From Actinomycetes bacterium (GTDB lineage Bacteria > Actinomycetota > Actinomycetes > Propionibacteriales > Nocardioidaceae): a DNA stretch of 27,520 bases. The stretch's first letter is position 1. The number at the start of each line of letters is the position of its first letter. Below, piece by piece: positions 8,701 through 16,734 of the stretch. The DNA is taken from contig JAEZEJ010000106.1 in assembly GCA_023417775.1 (NCBI GenBank), positions 1-27,520 on the forward strand, given 5' to 3'. The position numbers were made by a program, and so were the translations under genes. The notes beneath the pieces are model-generated. The model was not told where the DNA came from and ran no database searches. It saw only the letters and a list, made by a program, of their open reading frames with translations.

Positions 8701-11212
8701 CGGCAGGCCGCGACTCGTCGCCTGGGTGGCTGCGCCGGACGATCCGGCCGACGGTGCCCGCCGTCTCCGCGAGGAGGTGCAGCGCTACCTGCCCGTCTAC
8801 ATGGTGCCGAGCCGCATCCACGTGATGCCGGCCCTTCCCGTCACGGCGAACGGCAAGGTCGATCACGACGGCCTGCCCGCTCCCTTCGCCCGGCGAGCGC
8901 CGGAGCAGGACACGAACACCGCCGAGGAGACGGCACCGGTCGAGGCCGAGGAGATCGCGGTGTCCGGAGCCGACTCGGGCGCCGGGCCGGTGGCCGACAT
9001 CGCTCCGGAGCTCGCCGCCGTCGCACGCGAAGTGCTGGGCACCGGCATCGGGATCGACCGGCCGTTGCTGGATGCCGGTGCCACCTCCCTCGACGCCGTG
9101 CGTCTCGCGAATGCCGTCGAGGACGCTTGTGGTTGGCGACCTCCGGTGCGTGAACTGCTCGGCTCCCGCAGCGTCCGCGATGTGCTCGGGGACGCTCCCC
9201 GGGGCACGATCGCCGTGGTCGACCTGCCGGACGCGCCGACGGCTCCGGTCGCCCAGCCCGCTCCGGTCCATGTCGCTCGGGACGCGGCGCCGCCGTTGCC
9301 GGACACGGCAGTGGTCGTCCGCGTGCCCGCATCGTCGCCGGACCCCGACGAACTGACGATGCTGACCGAATGGCTGCGAGCGATCGAGAGGTGGGCGAAG
9401 GATGCGGGCCGGACGGCGCAGGCGCGATGGACCTCGCGCGGCGGAGGGGTCGCCGTCGAGGTCGCGCTCGGTGAGCCGAGTGCATCATCGCCACCGCGGG
9501 TGACGGCCGATCACGCGCCCTCGGCGCCGGTCCGCGCCCAGGTGCCGGACGGCGGTCCCTTCGCGATGACGGAGATGCAGCTGTCCTATCTGCTGGGTCG
9601 CGCGGACGACTGGCTCGGTGCGCCCGTCGCCCCGCACTACTACACCGAGGTCGAGGTTGACGGGGTCACGGCGGAGGATCTTCAGTACGCCGTCGACGAG
9701 GTGGTCGCCGTCCACCCGATGCTGCGCGCCCGGGCGACCGCGGATGCGCGCCAGGTGGTGCTCGCATCAGAGGATCCCAGCGGCCGAGTGCTGGTGCGAT
9801 CCCATGATCTCCGTGGTCTGGACGCCGCCGATCGCGAGGCCGCACTGGGGGAGATCCGCGAGATCGAATCCCATCGCGTGGTCGACCCGATGCATGAGCC
9901 CTGTCTGCGGCTCGCGGTGAGCCGGATCGACGACCGGACCAGCCGGGTCCACCTGGGTCTGGACCTGCTGTTCTGCGATGCGACGAGTGCCGTCATCCTC
10001 GTCGACGGTCTCCAGGCGGCGCTCCGCGGCGAGGCTGTGCCGCGTCCGCGGCGCGCCTTCCGCGAGTGGATCGCCGATCTGTCCGCGGTACGCGACGGGG
10101 AGCGGCGTCGAGCCGCCGAGGAGCACATCACCGCCCGTGCCGCGACGCTGCCGCCACCTCCTCGGCTGCCGCTCATCGCGCCGGTCGACGGGCCGGTCCG
10201 CTTCCGGCGCCGCGAATATCGCTTCGCGGGTGCCTGGTGGAGGCCGCTGCGTGACGCGTCGACCCGCTGGCGGACGACACCGACCGGGCTGCTGCTCGCC
10301 GCACTGGGTGCGGCGCTCGGGAAGGCCTCCGAGGCGGAGGACCACACGGTGGTCGTGACGGTGTTCGACCGTCCCCCGGCCCATGACGGCGTGGTCGGCG
10401 ACTACACGACCACGGTGCTGGCGGGGCTGCCCGGCGGCGACCGGCCGCTGCCGGAGGCCGCGCGAGCGATCCAGCAGGAACTGTGGACCGATCTGGAACA
10501 CGCCGTCGGTGCCCACGGCGTGCATGGCAATCACGCGATGCGCGAGGTGGCCCGTCGCGGCCTGCCCAGCCGCTTCCCGGTCGCATTCTCCAGCGGGATC
10601 GGCAGCAGCGTGGGCAGCGACGGTGTCAGCCGGGACGCCGGTCGGTTGCTCGAACGCTGGGGCACGGTGGTCCACGCGGTGAGTCAGACGCCGAATGTGG
10701 CACTCGATGTGCAGGCCTTCGAGGACGGGGAGGACCTCGTGGTGCGGTGGGACGGGGTCGACGCGGCCTTTCCAGAGGGATTCCTCGAGGCCGCGTTCGC
10801 GTCCTTCGTCGAGGAGGTCCAGAAGGCTCCGGAGACGTACCTCCCGCGGGACCTGCCCGGGCGATCCGCGGTGCCGGCCCGAGGTGTGGCGGACGTGATC
10901 CGCACGGGACTCGCCGAGGAGCTCGCGTGCGAGCCGTCGGTGATCGACGGCTCGGTGCGGTTCTTCGACCTGGGGGCGACCTCGCTGACCGTGGTGCAGC
11001 TGCAGCGCCGGCTGACCGAAGCGGGTATCGACGTCACGGTGCTGGACTTCTTCGCCCACCCGAGCGTCGACCGGCTGGCCGCTGCCCTCACCGACGGGTC
11101 CCCGACGGTCGCCGGCACGCCGCTGCCGGTCCGCGAGCGGCGCCGCGACCTCTCGGCGGCGCATCGGCGCGGGGAACGACGCCGGCGCGTGTCCGAGGAG
11201 CGCCACCGTTGA
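5768..11212 (+). CDS. HMWP2-like NRPS: carrier-Cy-A(Cys)-PCP-Cy-PCP
   Basis: An 1814-residue synthetase. Domains in order: N-terminal carrier with LGLES (Ser43); Cy1 from ~101 with DALIADLTS (Asp232, Asp237, Ser240) and SQTPQVLLD (459); adenylation domain ~540-1040 with FTSGSTGEPKG (689), pocket region from Asp735 and Lys1030; PCP1 with AGATS (Ser1107); a ~120-residue linker; Cy2 from ~1265 with DLLFCDATS (Asp1399, Asp1404, Ser1407) and SQTPNVALD (1639); PCP2 with LGATS (Ser1739); an Arg-rich tail. The pocket reads as D-L-F-N-M-S-L-I-W, near the cysteine code D-L-Y-N-L-S-L-I-W. The order matches yersiniabactin Irp2/HMWP2: an aryl or acyl group on the first carrier, then two cysteines cyclised to thiazolines. 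There is no insert between A8 (~939) and A10, so the HMWP2 epimerase/methyltransferase-like domain is absent, and there is no thioesterase. ATG 5768 is chosen over GTG 5762 because GAGGAGG lies 7 bases before it. Confidence 0.92.
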   Translation: MTRDGGAVQKTRTEVLEVLAEVLGEPVDDAHPAVTLAELGLESRQALRLRRLVEQRLGRSVALVDLTGEQTIDAVVAAVERAEPAAGVTAQPSTSADEGRLTEVQAAYWAGRDPELDLGGVATYWYNEYESTPSGDLDAYCDRLERAWARLVDHHPALRLGVTRDGRQIVREPVEWAFERVDLRDAADADDRAERLRERSSHRVLTEEDGPLFAIGALLLPDGRVRVMVGLDALIADLTSWRLLMRQWGRLVADPDHPLEPSTMSFVEHAAHARGTEADRRWWRDRAATLPPAPALPADRGQAHRRFSRHRTRLGAETWAETRRRAADHGVTATGTVLACYALALDRFGAGGEHTLALTLAGRPDSGAEHVVGQFAQTGLLACPDPRERPGDGFAGYARTVGRGLFNLLDHASVGSVEVRRLAGRDPSAADFPIVFTSGIGGGEDRHDGWLGERVHGVSQTPQVLLDHLVWEEDGELVLTMDAVEGVFDDGIVEGLLSMVATLVETLADQGAWQAPGLGWDPSGGLPAPRPESPFADAGPLIADPARRWWTSEPAVIADGAPLGHGALAERAASVAAMLRSAGAGPGDLVVVALPKGASQIVAVLGTVGAGAGYVPVDPRWPEQRLSSVVRRSGARWAIVAEDAPPEALTGVGTVVRLAIDGRVIGRGPAGEDRGAARARPDDLAYAIFTSGSTGEPKGVAVTHRQARCTIDDIVGRYGIGPGDRVLALSALTFDLSVFDIFGLLGAGGAMVLPAADELRDPGAWARLIGDHGVTIWNTAPALLEMLVEHAEHDPVAAERLSSLRIVMLSGDWIPVTLPDRLRALAPKADVHSLGGATEAAIWSITYPIGQVDPGWSSIPYGRALEGQSFHVLDDGRPCHVGETGELFIGGDGVAQGYVGDPEQTADRFAVHPVLGERLYRTGDLGRWRPDARIEFLGRVDRQIKIQGFRIELGEVEAALARCDRVRQAVAASVPGPDGRPRLVAWVAAPDDPADGARRLREEVQRYLPVYMVPSRIHVMPALPVTANGKVDHDGLPAPFARRAPEQDTNTAEETAPVEAEEIAVSGADSGAGPVADIAPELAAVAREVLGTGIGIDRPLLDAGATSLDAVRLANAVEDACGWRPPVRELLGSRSVRDVLGDAPRGTIAVVDLPDAPTAPVAQPAPVHVARDAAPPLPDTAVVVRVPASSPDPDELTMLTEWLRAIERWAKDAGRTAQARWTSRGGGVAVEVALGEPSASSPPRVTADHAPSAPVRAQVPDGGPFAMTEMQLSYLLGRADDWLGAPVAPHYYTEVEVDGVTAEDLQYAVDEVVAVHPMLRARATADARQVVLASEDPSGRVLVRSHDLRGLDAADREAALGEIREIESHRVVDPMHEPCLRLAVSRIDDRTSRVHLGLDLLFCDATSAVILVDGLQAALRGEAVPRPRRAFREWIADLSAVRDGERRRAAEEHITARAATLPPPPRLPLIAPVDGPVRFRRREYRFAGAWWRPLRDASTRWRTTPTGLLLAALGAALGKASEAEDHTVVVTVFDRPPAHDGVVGDYTTTVLAGLPGGDRPLPEAARAIQQELWTDLEHAVGAHGVHGNHAMREVARRGLPSRFPVAFSSGIGSSVGSDGVSRDAGRLLERWGTVVHAVSQTPNVALDVQAFEDGEDLVVRWDGVDAAFPEGFLEAAFASFVEEVQKAPETYLPRDLPGRSAVPARGVADVIRTGLAEELACEPSVIDGSVRFFDLGATSLTVVQLQRRLTEAGIDVTVLDFFAHPSVDRLAAALTDGSPTVAGTPLPVRERRRDLSAAHRRGERRRRVSEERHR

Positions 11213-11301
11213 GGACGTGACGGAATACCGACCATGGCATGGCCGACCGAGCCCGGTAGCACGAGGATCGCGGCCTCACATGTGCTTCGTGCCGAGCGGA
11301 C

Positions 11302-12252
11302 TCACCGAGCGCGGTCGGACCACGCCCGGGCGGTCTCAGCGAGCAGAGGCTCCCACGGGGCGGGGGCGATGCCGAAGGTCTCGGTGGTCTCCGATCCGTC
11401 CGCGATGAACGGTGCGTCGAACTGGTACAGGATCCCGTCGACCTCGCGCAGCATGGGGATGACGGAGCCCCCGGCTCGAAGGAGCCAGCGAGGTGCCTGG
11501 CGAAGACGCGGTGCCTCCGCTCCGACCTGTGCGGCCAGGCCCTGCAGCACCTCTCGCACCGTTGCGGGCCGATTCGAGGGGACGATCCACGCGGACCCCC
11601 AGGCGCGCTCGTCGCTGCCCACTGCCACGAGGGTGCTCACGACATCGTCGATCGCCGTCCAGGTGTGGGGCTTGTCCGGGTCCGCGAAGACCACACTCGC
11701 CTTGCCCCTCAGCGTCGAGTCGGCGTACCGGGGCAGCAGCCCGTTGCTGATCGGCACAGTCGGACCGATGTAGTCGGAGGCGCGGACCTCGGTCGCGCGG
11801 ACGCGCCCCGCCTCGTGCATCGCCCGCGCCTCCTCCCACATCCGGGCGCGCAGCGCGCCCTTGTGATCCGACGGGCGCAAGGGGGCTCGCCTGGTGAGCG
11901 GGACGTCCGAGGGGCCGTATCCGTAGAGATTGCTCGCCGTCACCAGCACCGCGCCGCTGTGCTCGGCAGCCCGCAGGATCGCCGCCGCCAAGGGTGGCCA
12001 GCGCTTCTCCCAGAGCGGATAGGCGCCCGGATTCGCGCAGTTGTAGAGCACAGTCGCGCCCTTCGCATCGGCGGTCAGCGCCCCCTCGTCCGAGGCGTCG
12101 ACGGCGACAGACTCCACTCCCGGAAGCCCCAGATCGCGACCGGTGCGGGTGAGAACCCGCACGCGGTGACCATCGCGAGCGAGTCTGCCGGCCAGGCCGG
12201 CACCCACCGGACCGGCCCCCACGATCACGTGTATCTCGCTCGACTCCGCCAT
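11302..12252 (-). CDS. NAD-dependent epimerase/dehydratase family protein (atypical SDR)
   Basis: A 316-residue protein with an N-terminal Rossmann motif GAGPVGAG (residues 12-19), a conserved strand YNCANPG near 70, the LVTASNLYGYG segment with Ser and Tyr typical of extended short-chain dehydrogenases, and an ADPDKPHTWTAIDDV stretch near 190 typical of NAD-dependent epimerase/dehydratases. I do not see a standard YxxxK: the Lys in PSDHKGAL has no Tyr four residues earlier, so the catalytic mechanism is uncertain. It is convergent with the NRPS (89 bp gap) and divergent from the ABC ATPase gene (166 bp gap), so it is a single-gene unit. No ribosome site is clear before the ATG. Nothing ties it to the metallophore locus except position. 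Confidence 0.8.
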   Translation of the reverse strand: MAESSEIHVIVGAGPVGAGLAGRLARDGHRVRVLTRTGRDLGLPGVESVAVDASDEGALTADAKGATVLYNCANPGAYPLWEKRWPPLAAAILRAAEHSGAVLVTASNLYGYGPSDVPLTRRAPLRPSDHKGALRARMWEEARAMHEAGRVRATEVRASDYIGPTVPISNGLLPRYADSTLRGKASVVFADPDKPHTWTAIDDVVSTLVAVGSDERAWGSAWIVPSNRPATVREVLQGLAAQVGAEAPRLRQAPRWLLRAGGSVIPMLREVDGILYQFDAPFIADGSETTETFGIAPAPWEPLLAETARAWSDRAR

Positions 12253-12328
12253 GCATCGATGTTCTCAGAGGCCGGGGTCCATCGGGTCGATCGATCCTGC
12301 CGGGAACGCGAACGTGCACGCCGGGCCG

Positions 12329-12360
12329 TTGACAGCCGGTGTGACGTGTGCCACGGTAAA
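12329..12360 (+). promoter_or_regulatory. Candidate promoter for the ABC/CoA-ester gene set
   Basis: A perfect TTGACA (12329-12334) is followed after 20 bases by GGTAAA, in the 166-bp gap between the divergent epimerase and ABC ATPase genes. The spacing is longer than ideal and the -10 is weak. The following 40 bases are AT-rich and include a repeated TTGAA around AATATT (12386-12397), which could be another -10 or a regulator site. Confidence 0.3.
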
Positions 12361-12418
12361 AAAGGTCAAAGGATGCACACCCTGTTTGAATATTGAACAC
12401 TACCCGAAGGGCAGCAGG

Positions 12419-13264
12419 ATGACAAACCTCACCGAGGCCGGGAGCGCGGCTCCGGGCGGCAAGATCGGGCGGCCGACGTCCGGCAGTGACGGTTCGATCT
12501 CCATCGACCACCTCGCGAAGACCTACGAACGCCCGAAGCAGGAGGCCGTGCAGGCACTTCTGCCGGTGGACCTCTCCATCACGTCGGGCGAGTTCATCAG
12601 CCTCGTGGGCCCCAGCGGCTGCGGGAAGACGACCTTGCTGATGATGATCGGAGGCCTGCTCGACGCGACCGAAGGCCATGTCTCCGTCGCCGGGGAGCCG
12701 GCGCGCGCGGCACACCCGGCAGTGAGCATCGCCTTCCAGAAGTCGACCCTGCTGCGCTGGCGCACCGTGATGGACAATGTGCTGCTGCCGGCGCAGATCG
12801 CCGGGTCTCTCAATGCGGAGACCAAGAAGTATGCGCGTGACCTGCTCGAGATGATCGGACTCAGCCAGTTCGAGAACCGCTACCCGCACGAGCTCTCCGG
12901 CGGCATGCAGCAGCGCGCGGCCATCGTGCGCTCCCTCATCATGAAGCCCTCGGTGCTCCTGATGGACGAGCCCTTCGCCGCCCTGGACGAGTTCACCCGC
13001 GAGATGCTCAACGACGAGCTGCTGCGCATCTGGCAGGAGAAGTCCACCACCATCGTCTTCGTCACCCACCACATCCCCGAGGCCGTCTATCTGGCCGACC
13101 GGGTGGCGGTGATGGCGGCCCGGCCGGGCCGGCTTCTGGAGATGGTCGATGTGGACCTGCCACGCCCTCGACACGAGGACATGCGGCAGTCGCCGCGGTT
13201 CAACGAGCTGGTGGGCACGATCCGTGCCGTGCTCCACCCCGAGGTGAACGGAGCGGCCGAATGA
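12419..13264 (+). CDS. ABC transporter ATP-binding protein, SsuB/TauB/NrtD type
   Basis: A 281-residue ATPase with Walker A GPSGCGKTT, Q-loop VSIAFQKSTLLRWRTVMDNV, signature ELSGGMQQR, Walker B LLMDEPFAALDEFTR and switch His in VTHHIPEAVYLADRV. The DEPFAALDEFTR and HHIPEAVYLADR wording is characteristic of the nitrate/sulfonate/taurine ATPases. It has a ~35-residue N-terminal extension rich in Gly and Ser before the domain. ATG 12419 is chosen because AAGGG lies 7 bases upstream; the open frame extends upstream to 12251 but across a probable promoter. Its stop overlaps the permease ATG. First gene of the long plus-strand set, and so probably the site of its main control. Confidence 0.9.
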   Translation: MTNLTEAGSAAPGGKIGRPTSGSDGSISIDHLAKTYERPKQEAVQALLPVDLSITSGEFISLVGPSGCGKTTLLMMIGGLLDATEGHVSVAGEPARAAHPAVSIAFQKSTLLRWRTVMDNVLLPAQIAGSLNAETKKYARDLLEMIGLSQFENRYPHELSGGMQQRAAIVRSLIMKPSVLLMDEPFAALDEFTREMLNDELLRIWQEKSTTIVFVTHHIPEAVYLADRVAVMAARPGRLLEMVDVDLPRPRHEDMRQSPRFNELVGTIRAVLHPEVNGAAE

Positions 13265-14100
13265 GCACGTCCACTGCGAGCGCCAGGAGCGCCCCGCCGA
13301 CACCGCGCGTCTCCTCCCCGACGCGTAGCAAGGGGTGGCAGGTCCCGAAGAAGGTCCAGGCCGCGATCCTGGCCGCGATCCTGCTCGTCGGGGCTGTTGC
13401 GGCCTGGCAACTGGCCGTGACCCTCGAGGTCACCTCGTCTCTGATCTTGCCGGCCCCGCTCGATGTGGCCGACAGCCTGCGCGCCGGGCTCACACCGGGT
13501 GCGGGCTCGTGGTGGGGCGATATCGGCGTCACGCTGCAGACGACCACCATCGGCTTCTTCATCGGCATCGCGGTGGCCTTCGTGCTCGGCACGCTGCTGG
13601 CCTATGTGGAAGTGCTGCGCATGGCCATCTACCCCTATGTCATCTTCTTCCAGACCTTCCCGAAGGTCGCGATCGCACCGCTCCTGGTCTCCTGGCTCGG
13701 CTACGGCCTGACGCCGAAGGCGGTCATCGGCGCTCTGCTGGCGTTCTTCCCGATGTTCACCAACACCCTCGCCGGCATGTCGGAGATCGACAAGGACGAG
13801 CTGCGTCTGATGCGGTCGCTGGGTGCGAGCCGCATGCAGGAGATGCGGCTGCTCCGGCTGCCCAACACGATGCCCTACATCTTCGCCGCCATGGACGTCG
13901 CGCTCGTCATGTCGCTGCTGGGCGTGATCGTCGGCGAGTTCGTCGGCGCCGATGCGGGACTCGGCTTCCGCATCCAGGACCGGACCGCCTTCGGAGACAC
14001 CGCGAGCGTCTACGCCGTGCTGCTGATCCTGGGCGTCCTCGGCACTTCCTTGCACCTCCTGATGGTCGGCGTGAAGAAGACGGTGCTGTTCCGTGAATGA
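13261..14100 (+). CDS. ABC transporter permease, SsuC/TauC type
   Basis: A 279-residue inner-membrane protein of the BPD_transp_1 family with about six hydrophobic segments (near 38-55, 98-125, 130-150, 160-180, 215-235, 255-272). The ATPase-contact loop (EAA motif) reads LGASRMQEMRLLRLPNTMPY. The first ~30 residues are polar, rich in Ser, Pro and Arg, and probably cytoplasmic. ATG overlaps the stop of the ATPase gene. With the ATPase and the lipoprotein it makes a complete importer; a homodimer of this one permease would be expected. Confidence 0.9.
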   Translation: MSTSTASARSAPPTPRVSSPTRSKGWQVPKKVQAAILAAILLVGAVAAWQLAVTLEVTSSLILPAPLDVADSLRAGLTPGAGSWWGDIGVTLQTTTIGFFIGIAVAFVLGTLLAYVEVLRMAIYPYVIFFQTFPKVAIAPLLVSWLGYGLTPKAVIGALLAFFPMFTNTLAGMSEIDKDELRLMRSLGASRMQEMRLLRLPNTMPYIFAAMDVALVMSLLGVIVGEFVGADAGLGFRIQDRTAFGDTASVYAVLLILGVLGTSLHLLMVGVKKTVLFRE

Positions 14101-14144
14101 GATGTCGACCCTGCCGAGCCAGAACGTACAGAGGAGAACCACCC

Positions 14145-15227
14145 ATGTCTAGACGAAAGAACGCGCTCGTCACGGGCGCCCTGCTCGCCGGCCTCGCCGC
14201 GCTCGCCGCGTGCGGGGGAGGGTCGGACACCGAGAGCGGTGTCGTCCGCTTCGGGGTCGGCGATCCTCAACTGCAGGTGGGCACCGCCCCGTACACCTCC
14301 GTGCCCCAGGAGATGGGCTACTTCGAGGATCACGGCATCGACGTGAAGATCCAGGGGACCGAGGGCGCGGTCGCCAGCGTCCAAGGCCTGCTGACGGGGA
14401 ACTTCGACATCGTCAACGGTGGATCGACCGCCTTCTACCAGGCTGCGGCCAAGGACGATCGCATCAAGGTCATCAGCCTCGGTGCTGACAATGTGTGGCG
14501 CACCGTTGTCCCCGAGGACTCCGATATCCAGACCATCGACGACCTCGCGGGCAAGACGGTGGGAAGTCAAAGCAAGTCCTCGGCCTCCTATCTGTTCGGC
14601 CGCGCGGCCTTGTCGTCATCGGGCATCGATCCCGAGAAGGACGTCAAGTGGCTCGAGGTCGGCATCGGCGCGCAGGCTGCGCAAGCTCTGCAGGCCGGAC
14701 AGGTCGATGCCTACGCCACCTATGACGGTCCTCTCGGCGTCGTCGAGCAGCTCTACGGGGAGCCGTTGCGGCCCCTCGCCTCGCCTCTCGACGATCTCAG
14801 CGGAACGCTGGGCATCGCGACCACCACAGAGTTCCTGGAGGAGCACCCCGAGGAGGTCGCGGCCTTCCTTCGGGCGTTCAACGAGGGCAAGGTCTTCGCC
14901 GATGCCAACCCCGAGGCGGCGATCCGCATGCACTGGAAGGCCTACCCGTCCCAGGCGCCCAAGGGCGATGAGGACCAGGCCATCCAGGACACGCTGCCGA
15001 TCGTCGAGACCCGGTGGGCCGCGGACGCCGCTCCGGGCTCCGACGGCCTCATCGGCTATCTCGACGAGAAGACCCTGGAGGATTCCATCGCCTTCTTCGT
15101 CGAGCACGGATTGATCGACCAGGCCGTCCCCGTCGAGCAGATCGACGGCATGGACGTCACCAAGGAGGCTGCCGAGGATCTCGACACCGACGAGATCGTC
15201 AAGCAGGCCGAGGAGTGGACCCCGTGA
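14145..15227 (+). CDS. Substrate-binding lipoprotein, NMT1/TauA-like
   Basis: A 360-residue exported lipoprotein. The signal peptide starts SRRKN, has a hydrophobic core and ends in the lipobox LAAC with Cys23 as the lipid anchor. The mature part shows the two-lobe pattern of TauA/SsuA/NMT1 proteins: an early QEMGYFEDHGIDVKI, a GNFDIVNGGSTAFY segment in the first lobe, DDLAGKTVG at the hinge, and AGQVDAYATYD in the second lobe. Start at ATG 14145 with GAGGAG 8 bases upstream; the frame is open from 14097 but that part has no signal peptide. This protein sets the substrate of the importer. Family members bind sulfonates, nitrate, phthalates, pyrimidines and other small acids, so the ligand cannot be read from sequence. 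Confidence 0.9.
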   Translation: MSRRKNALVTGALLAGLAALAACGGGSDTESGVVRFGVGDPQLQVGTAPYTSVPQEMGYFEDHGIDVKIQGTEGAVASVQGLLTGNFDIVNGGSTAFYQAAAKDDRIKVISLGADNVWRTVVPEDSDIQTIDDLAGKTVGSQSKSSASYLFGRAALSSSGIDPEKDVKWLEVGIGAQAAQALQAGQVDAYATYDGPLGVVEQLYGEPLRPLASPLDDLSGTLGIATTTEFLEEHPEEVAAFLRAFNEGKVFADANPEAAIRMHWKAYPSQAPKGDEDQAIQDTLPIVETRWAADAAPGSDGLIGYLDEKTLEDSIAFFVEHGLIDQAVPVEQIDGMDVTKEAAEDLDTDEIVKQAEEWTP

Positions 15228-15979
15228 CGGCGCTCGAGGAGGTGGCGCCCGTGACCGCCCGCGACGCGGGGGAGGACTCGCCCCTGCTCCTCCGGCTCGA
15301 TTCGCCGGGGACCAGGAACGCGCTCTCTCCCTCGATGGTCCGCGCCATGCGTGACGCGATCGAGCGCGCGGTCGACGAGCGGCGTCCCGCCATCGTGTTC
15401 GCCTCCAGCGGCCCGACCTTCGCCTCCGGGATGGATCTGCGGCAGATCGACCACGCCGACGATGAGGCCCTGCGCGACCAGTTCCGCGACATCCAGAGCC
15501 TCCTGACCGCGGTAGGCGAGGCACCTCTGGTGACCATCGCCGCCGTGGACGGGGACGCGGTCGGCGCGGGTGCGGATCTCGCGCTCGCCTGTGATCACCG
15601 CATCGGCAGCGTGCGCAGCAGGTTCCGTTTCCCCGGACCGCAGTTCGGCCTCCTCCTCGGGACCCACCGGCTGGCGAAGGAGACATCGCCCGCCACCGCG
15701 CAGCGCCTGCTCCTGACGGGTGAGGCCCTCGCGGCGGAGGAGGCGCTGGCGGCCGGGATCCTCACCAGGCTGGTCGGCGACGAAACGCCCGAGGCCGCGG
15801 CAGCCGATCTCGCGGGCGCGGCCCAGAGGTCCCTCGTCGACCTGACGCAGCTCACACGTGCCGTGCGCCGTGACGGACCCCATGACAGCGACCTCCAGCT
15901 GCTGGAGACATCGATGACCCCCGGCCTCGCCGGACGGATGAAGGCTTTTCGAGATCGAGTGGGAGGACGCACGCGATGA
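15224..15979 (+). CDS. Enoyl-CoA hydratase/isomerase (crotonase) family protein 1
   Basis: A 251-residue crotonase-fold protein. The first oxyanion-hole strand is FASGMDLRQ and the second is AVDGDAVGAGADLALACD. In crotonase two glutamates (Glu144, Glu164) hydrate the double bond; here the first position is Asp (GAGADLAL) and the second motif reads FPGPQFG in place of PEINIG, so the second Glu is missing. The protein is therefore probably not a standard hydratase and may be an isomerase, lyase or other crotonase-superfamily enzyme. Start GTG 15224 overlaps the lipoprotein stop, with AGGAG 8 bases upstream. GTG 15251 also has a strong GAGGAGG and would give a 242-residue protein. It lies between transporter and regulator genes, so is part of the same unit. 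Confidence 0.85.
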   Translation: MTALEEVAPVTARDAGEDSPLLLRLDSPGTRNALSPSMVRAMRDAIERAVDERRPAIVFASSGPTFASGMDLRQIDHADDEALRDQFRDIQSLLTAVGEAPLVTIAAVDGDAVGAGADLALACDHRIGSVRSRFRFPGPQFGLLLGTHRLAKETSPATAQRLLLTGEALAAEEALAAGILTRLVGDETPEAAAADLAGAAQRSLVDLTQLTRAVRRDGPHDSDLQLLETSMTPGLAGRMKAFRDRVGGRTR

Positions 15980-16734
15980 GTGAGACGACCGAGGGACCCT
16001 ACGCCCAGACACTGGGGCGGGGCATCGAGGTGCTGGAGCTGCTGGCCGCACGACCGCGCAGCGCTCGCGCCGTCGGCGATGAGCTCGGGCTGAACCGTTC
16101 GACCGCCTACCGGCTCGTGCAGACGCTGGTGGCCCATGGCCTGATCCAGCGCGATGCCCTCGACGAGAAGACCTACCGGCTCACCCCCCGGCTCTGGGAG
16201 CTCGGCGTCGGCACTCTCGCCCCGTCGGAGATCCGGATGTCGGCCGGACGGGAGGTCAGAGCGCTGGCCGACAAGTACGGCGAGAGCGTGCACCTGGCCA
16301 TCTATCACGATCGCGAGGCGGTCTACATCGACAAGGCCGACGGCTGGCAGCCGATCGGCTCCTATACGAGGCTCGGCGGCCGCGCCCCGGCGTACTGCGT
16401 GGCCACCGGCAAGGCGCTGCTGGCGCATCAGTCGGCCGAGGAGATCCAGAACGTGATCGAGGCCGGCCTCGAACCGCATACGCCCACCACGCTGTGCGAG
16501 GGCGGACGGCTGGCAGAGGCCCTGACCGAGATCCGCTCTCAGGGATATGCGGTCAACCGGGGCGAATGGCGATCCGATGTCTCGGGCATGGCCGTTCCGC
16601 TCTTCGACGCCAATATGCTGCCGGTCGCCGCGCTCGGCTTCTCCGGCCCGACCGAGCGGACGCTGTCGCGTCAGGACGAGCTGCTCACCGCCCTGCAGGA
16701 GGCCGCCCTGCGGATCGGAGGGCATCCGTCATGA
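15976..16734 (+). CDS. IclR-family transcriptional regulator
   Basis: A 252-residue regulator. Residues ~10-65 form the winged helix-turn-helix (ELLAARPRSARAVGDELGL, then NRSTAYRLVQTLVAHGLI) and ~85-250 the GAF-like effector domain with GKALLAH and the late AVPLFD segment typical of IclR proteins. IclR members often sense the substrate or a CoA-path intermediate of the pathway beside them and can activate or repress. It is embedded in the operon, with its ATG overlapping the upstream stop and its own stop overlapping the next ATG, so it is made with the enzymes it may control. No operator could be assigned with confidence. Confidence 0.92.
   Translation: MSETTEGPYAQTLGRGIEVLELLAARPRSARAVGDELGLNRSTAYRLVQTLVAHGLIQRDALDEKTYRLTPRLWELGVGTLAPSEIRMSAGREVRALADKYGESVHLAIYHDREAVYIDKADGWQPIGSYTRLGGRAPAYCVATGKALLAHQSAEEIQNVIEAGLEPHTPTTLCEGGRLAEALTEIRSQGYAVNRGEWRSDVSGMAVPLFDANMLPVAALGFSGPTERTLSRQDELLTALQEAALRIGGHPS

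Noticed and set aside
9767..11206. Minus-strand open frame of 479 codons opposite Cy2-PCP2
   Set aside because: Antisense to conserved Cy and carrier motifs, with no recognisable family.
11228..11245. Short inverted repeat CCATGGCATGG after the NRPS as a terminator
   Set aside because: The stem is only 5 bp with a 1-base loop and there is no T-run.
11217..11408. 63-codon plus-strand frame after the NRPS, checked as a possible MbtH-like gene
   Set aside because: It has no MbtH motifs, is Arg/Pro-rich, and runs into the antisense of the epimerase gene.
12386..12397. TTGAATATTGAA as an IclR palindrome
   Set aside because: It is a direct rather than inverted repeat, and attempts to extend it as a palindrome fail; kept only as part of the AT-rich control region.
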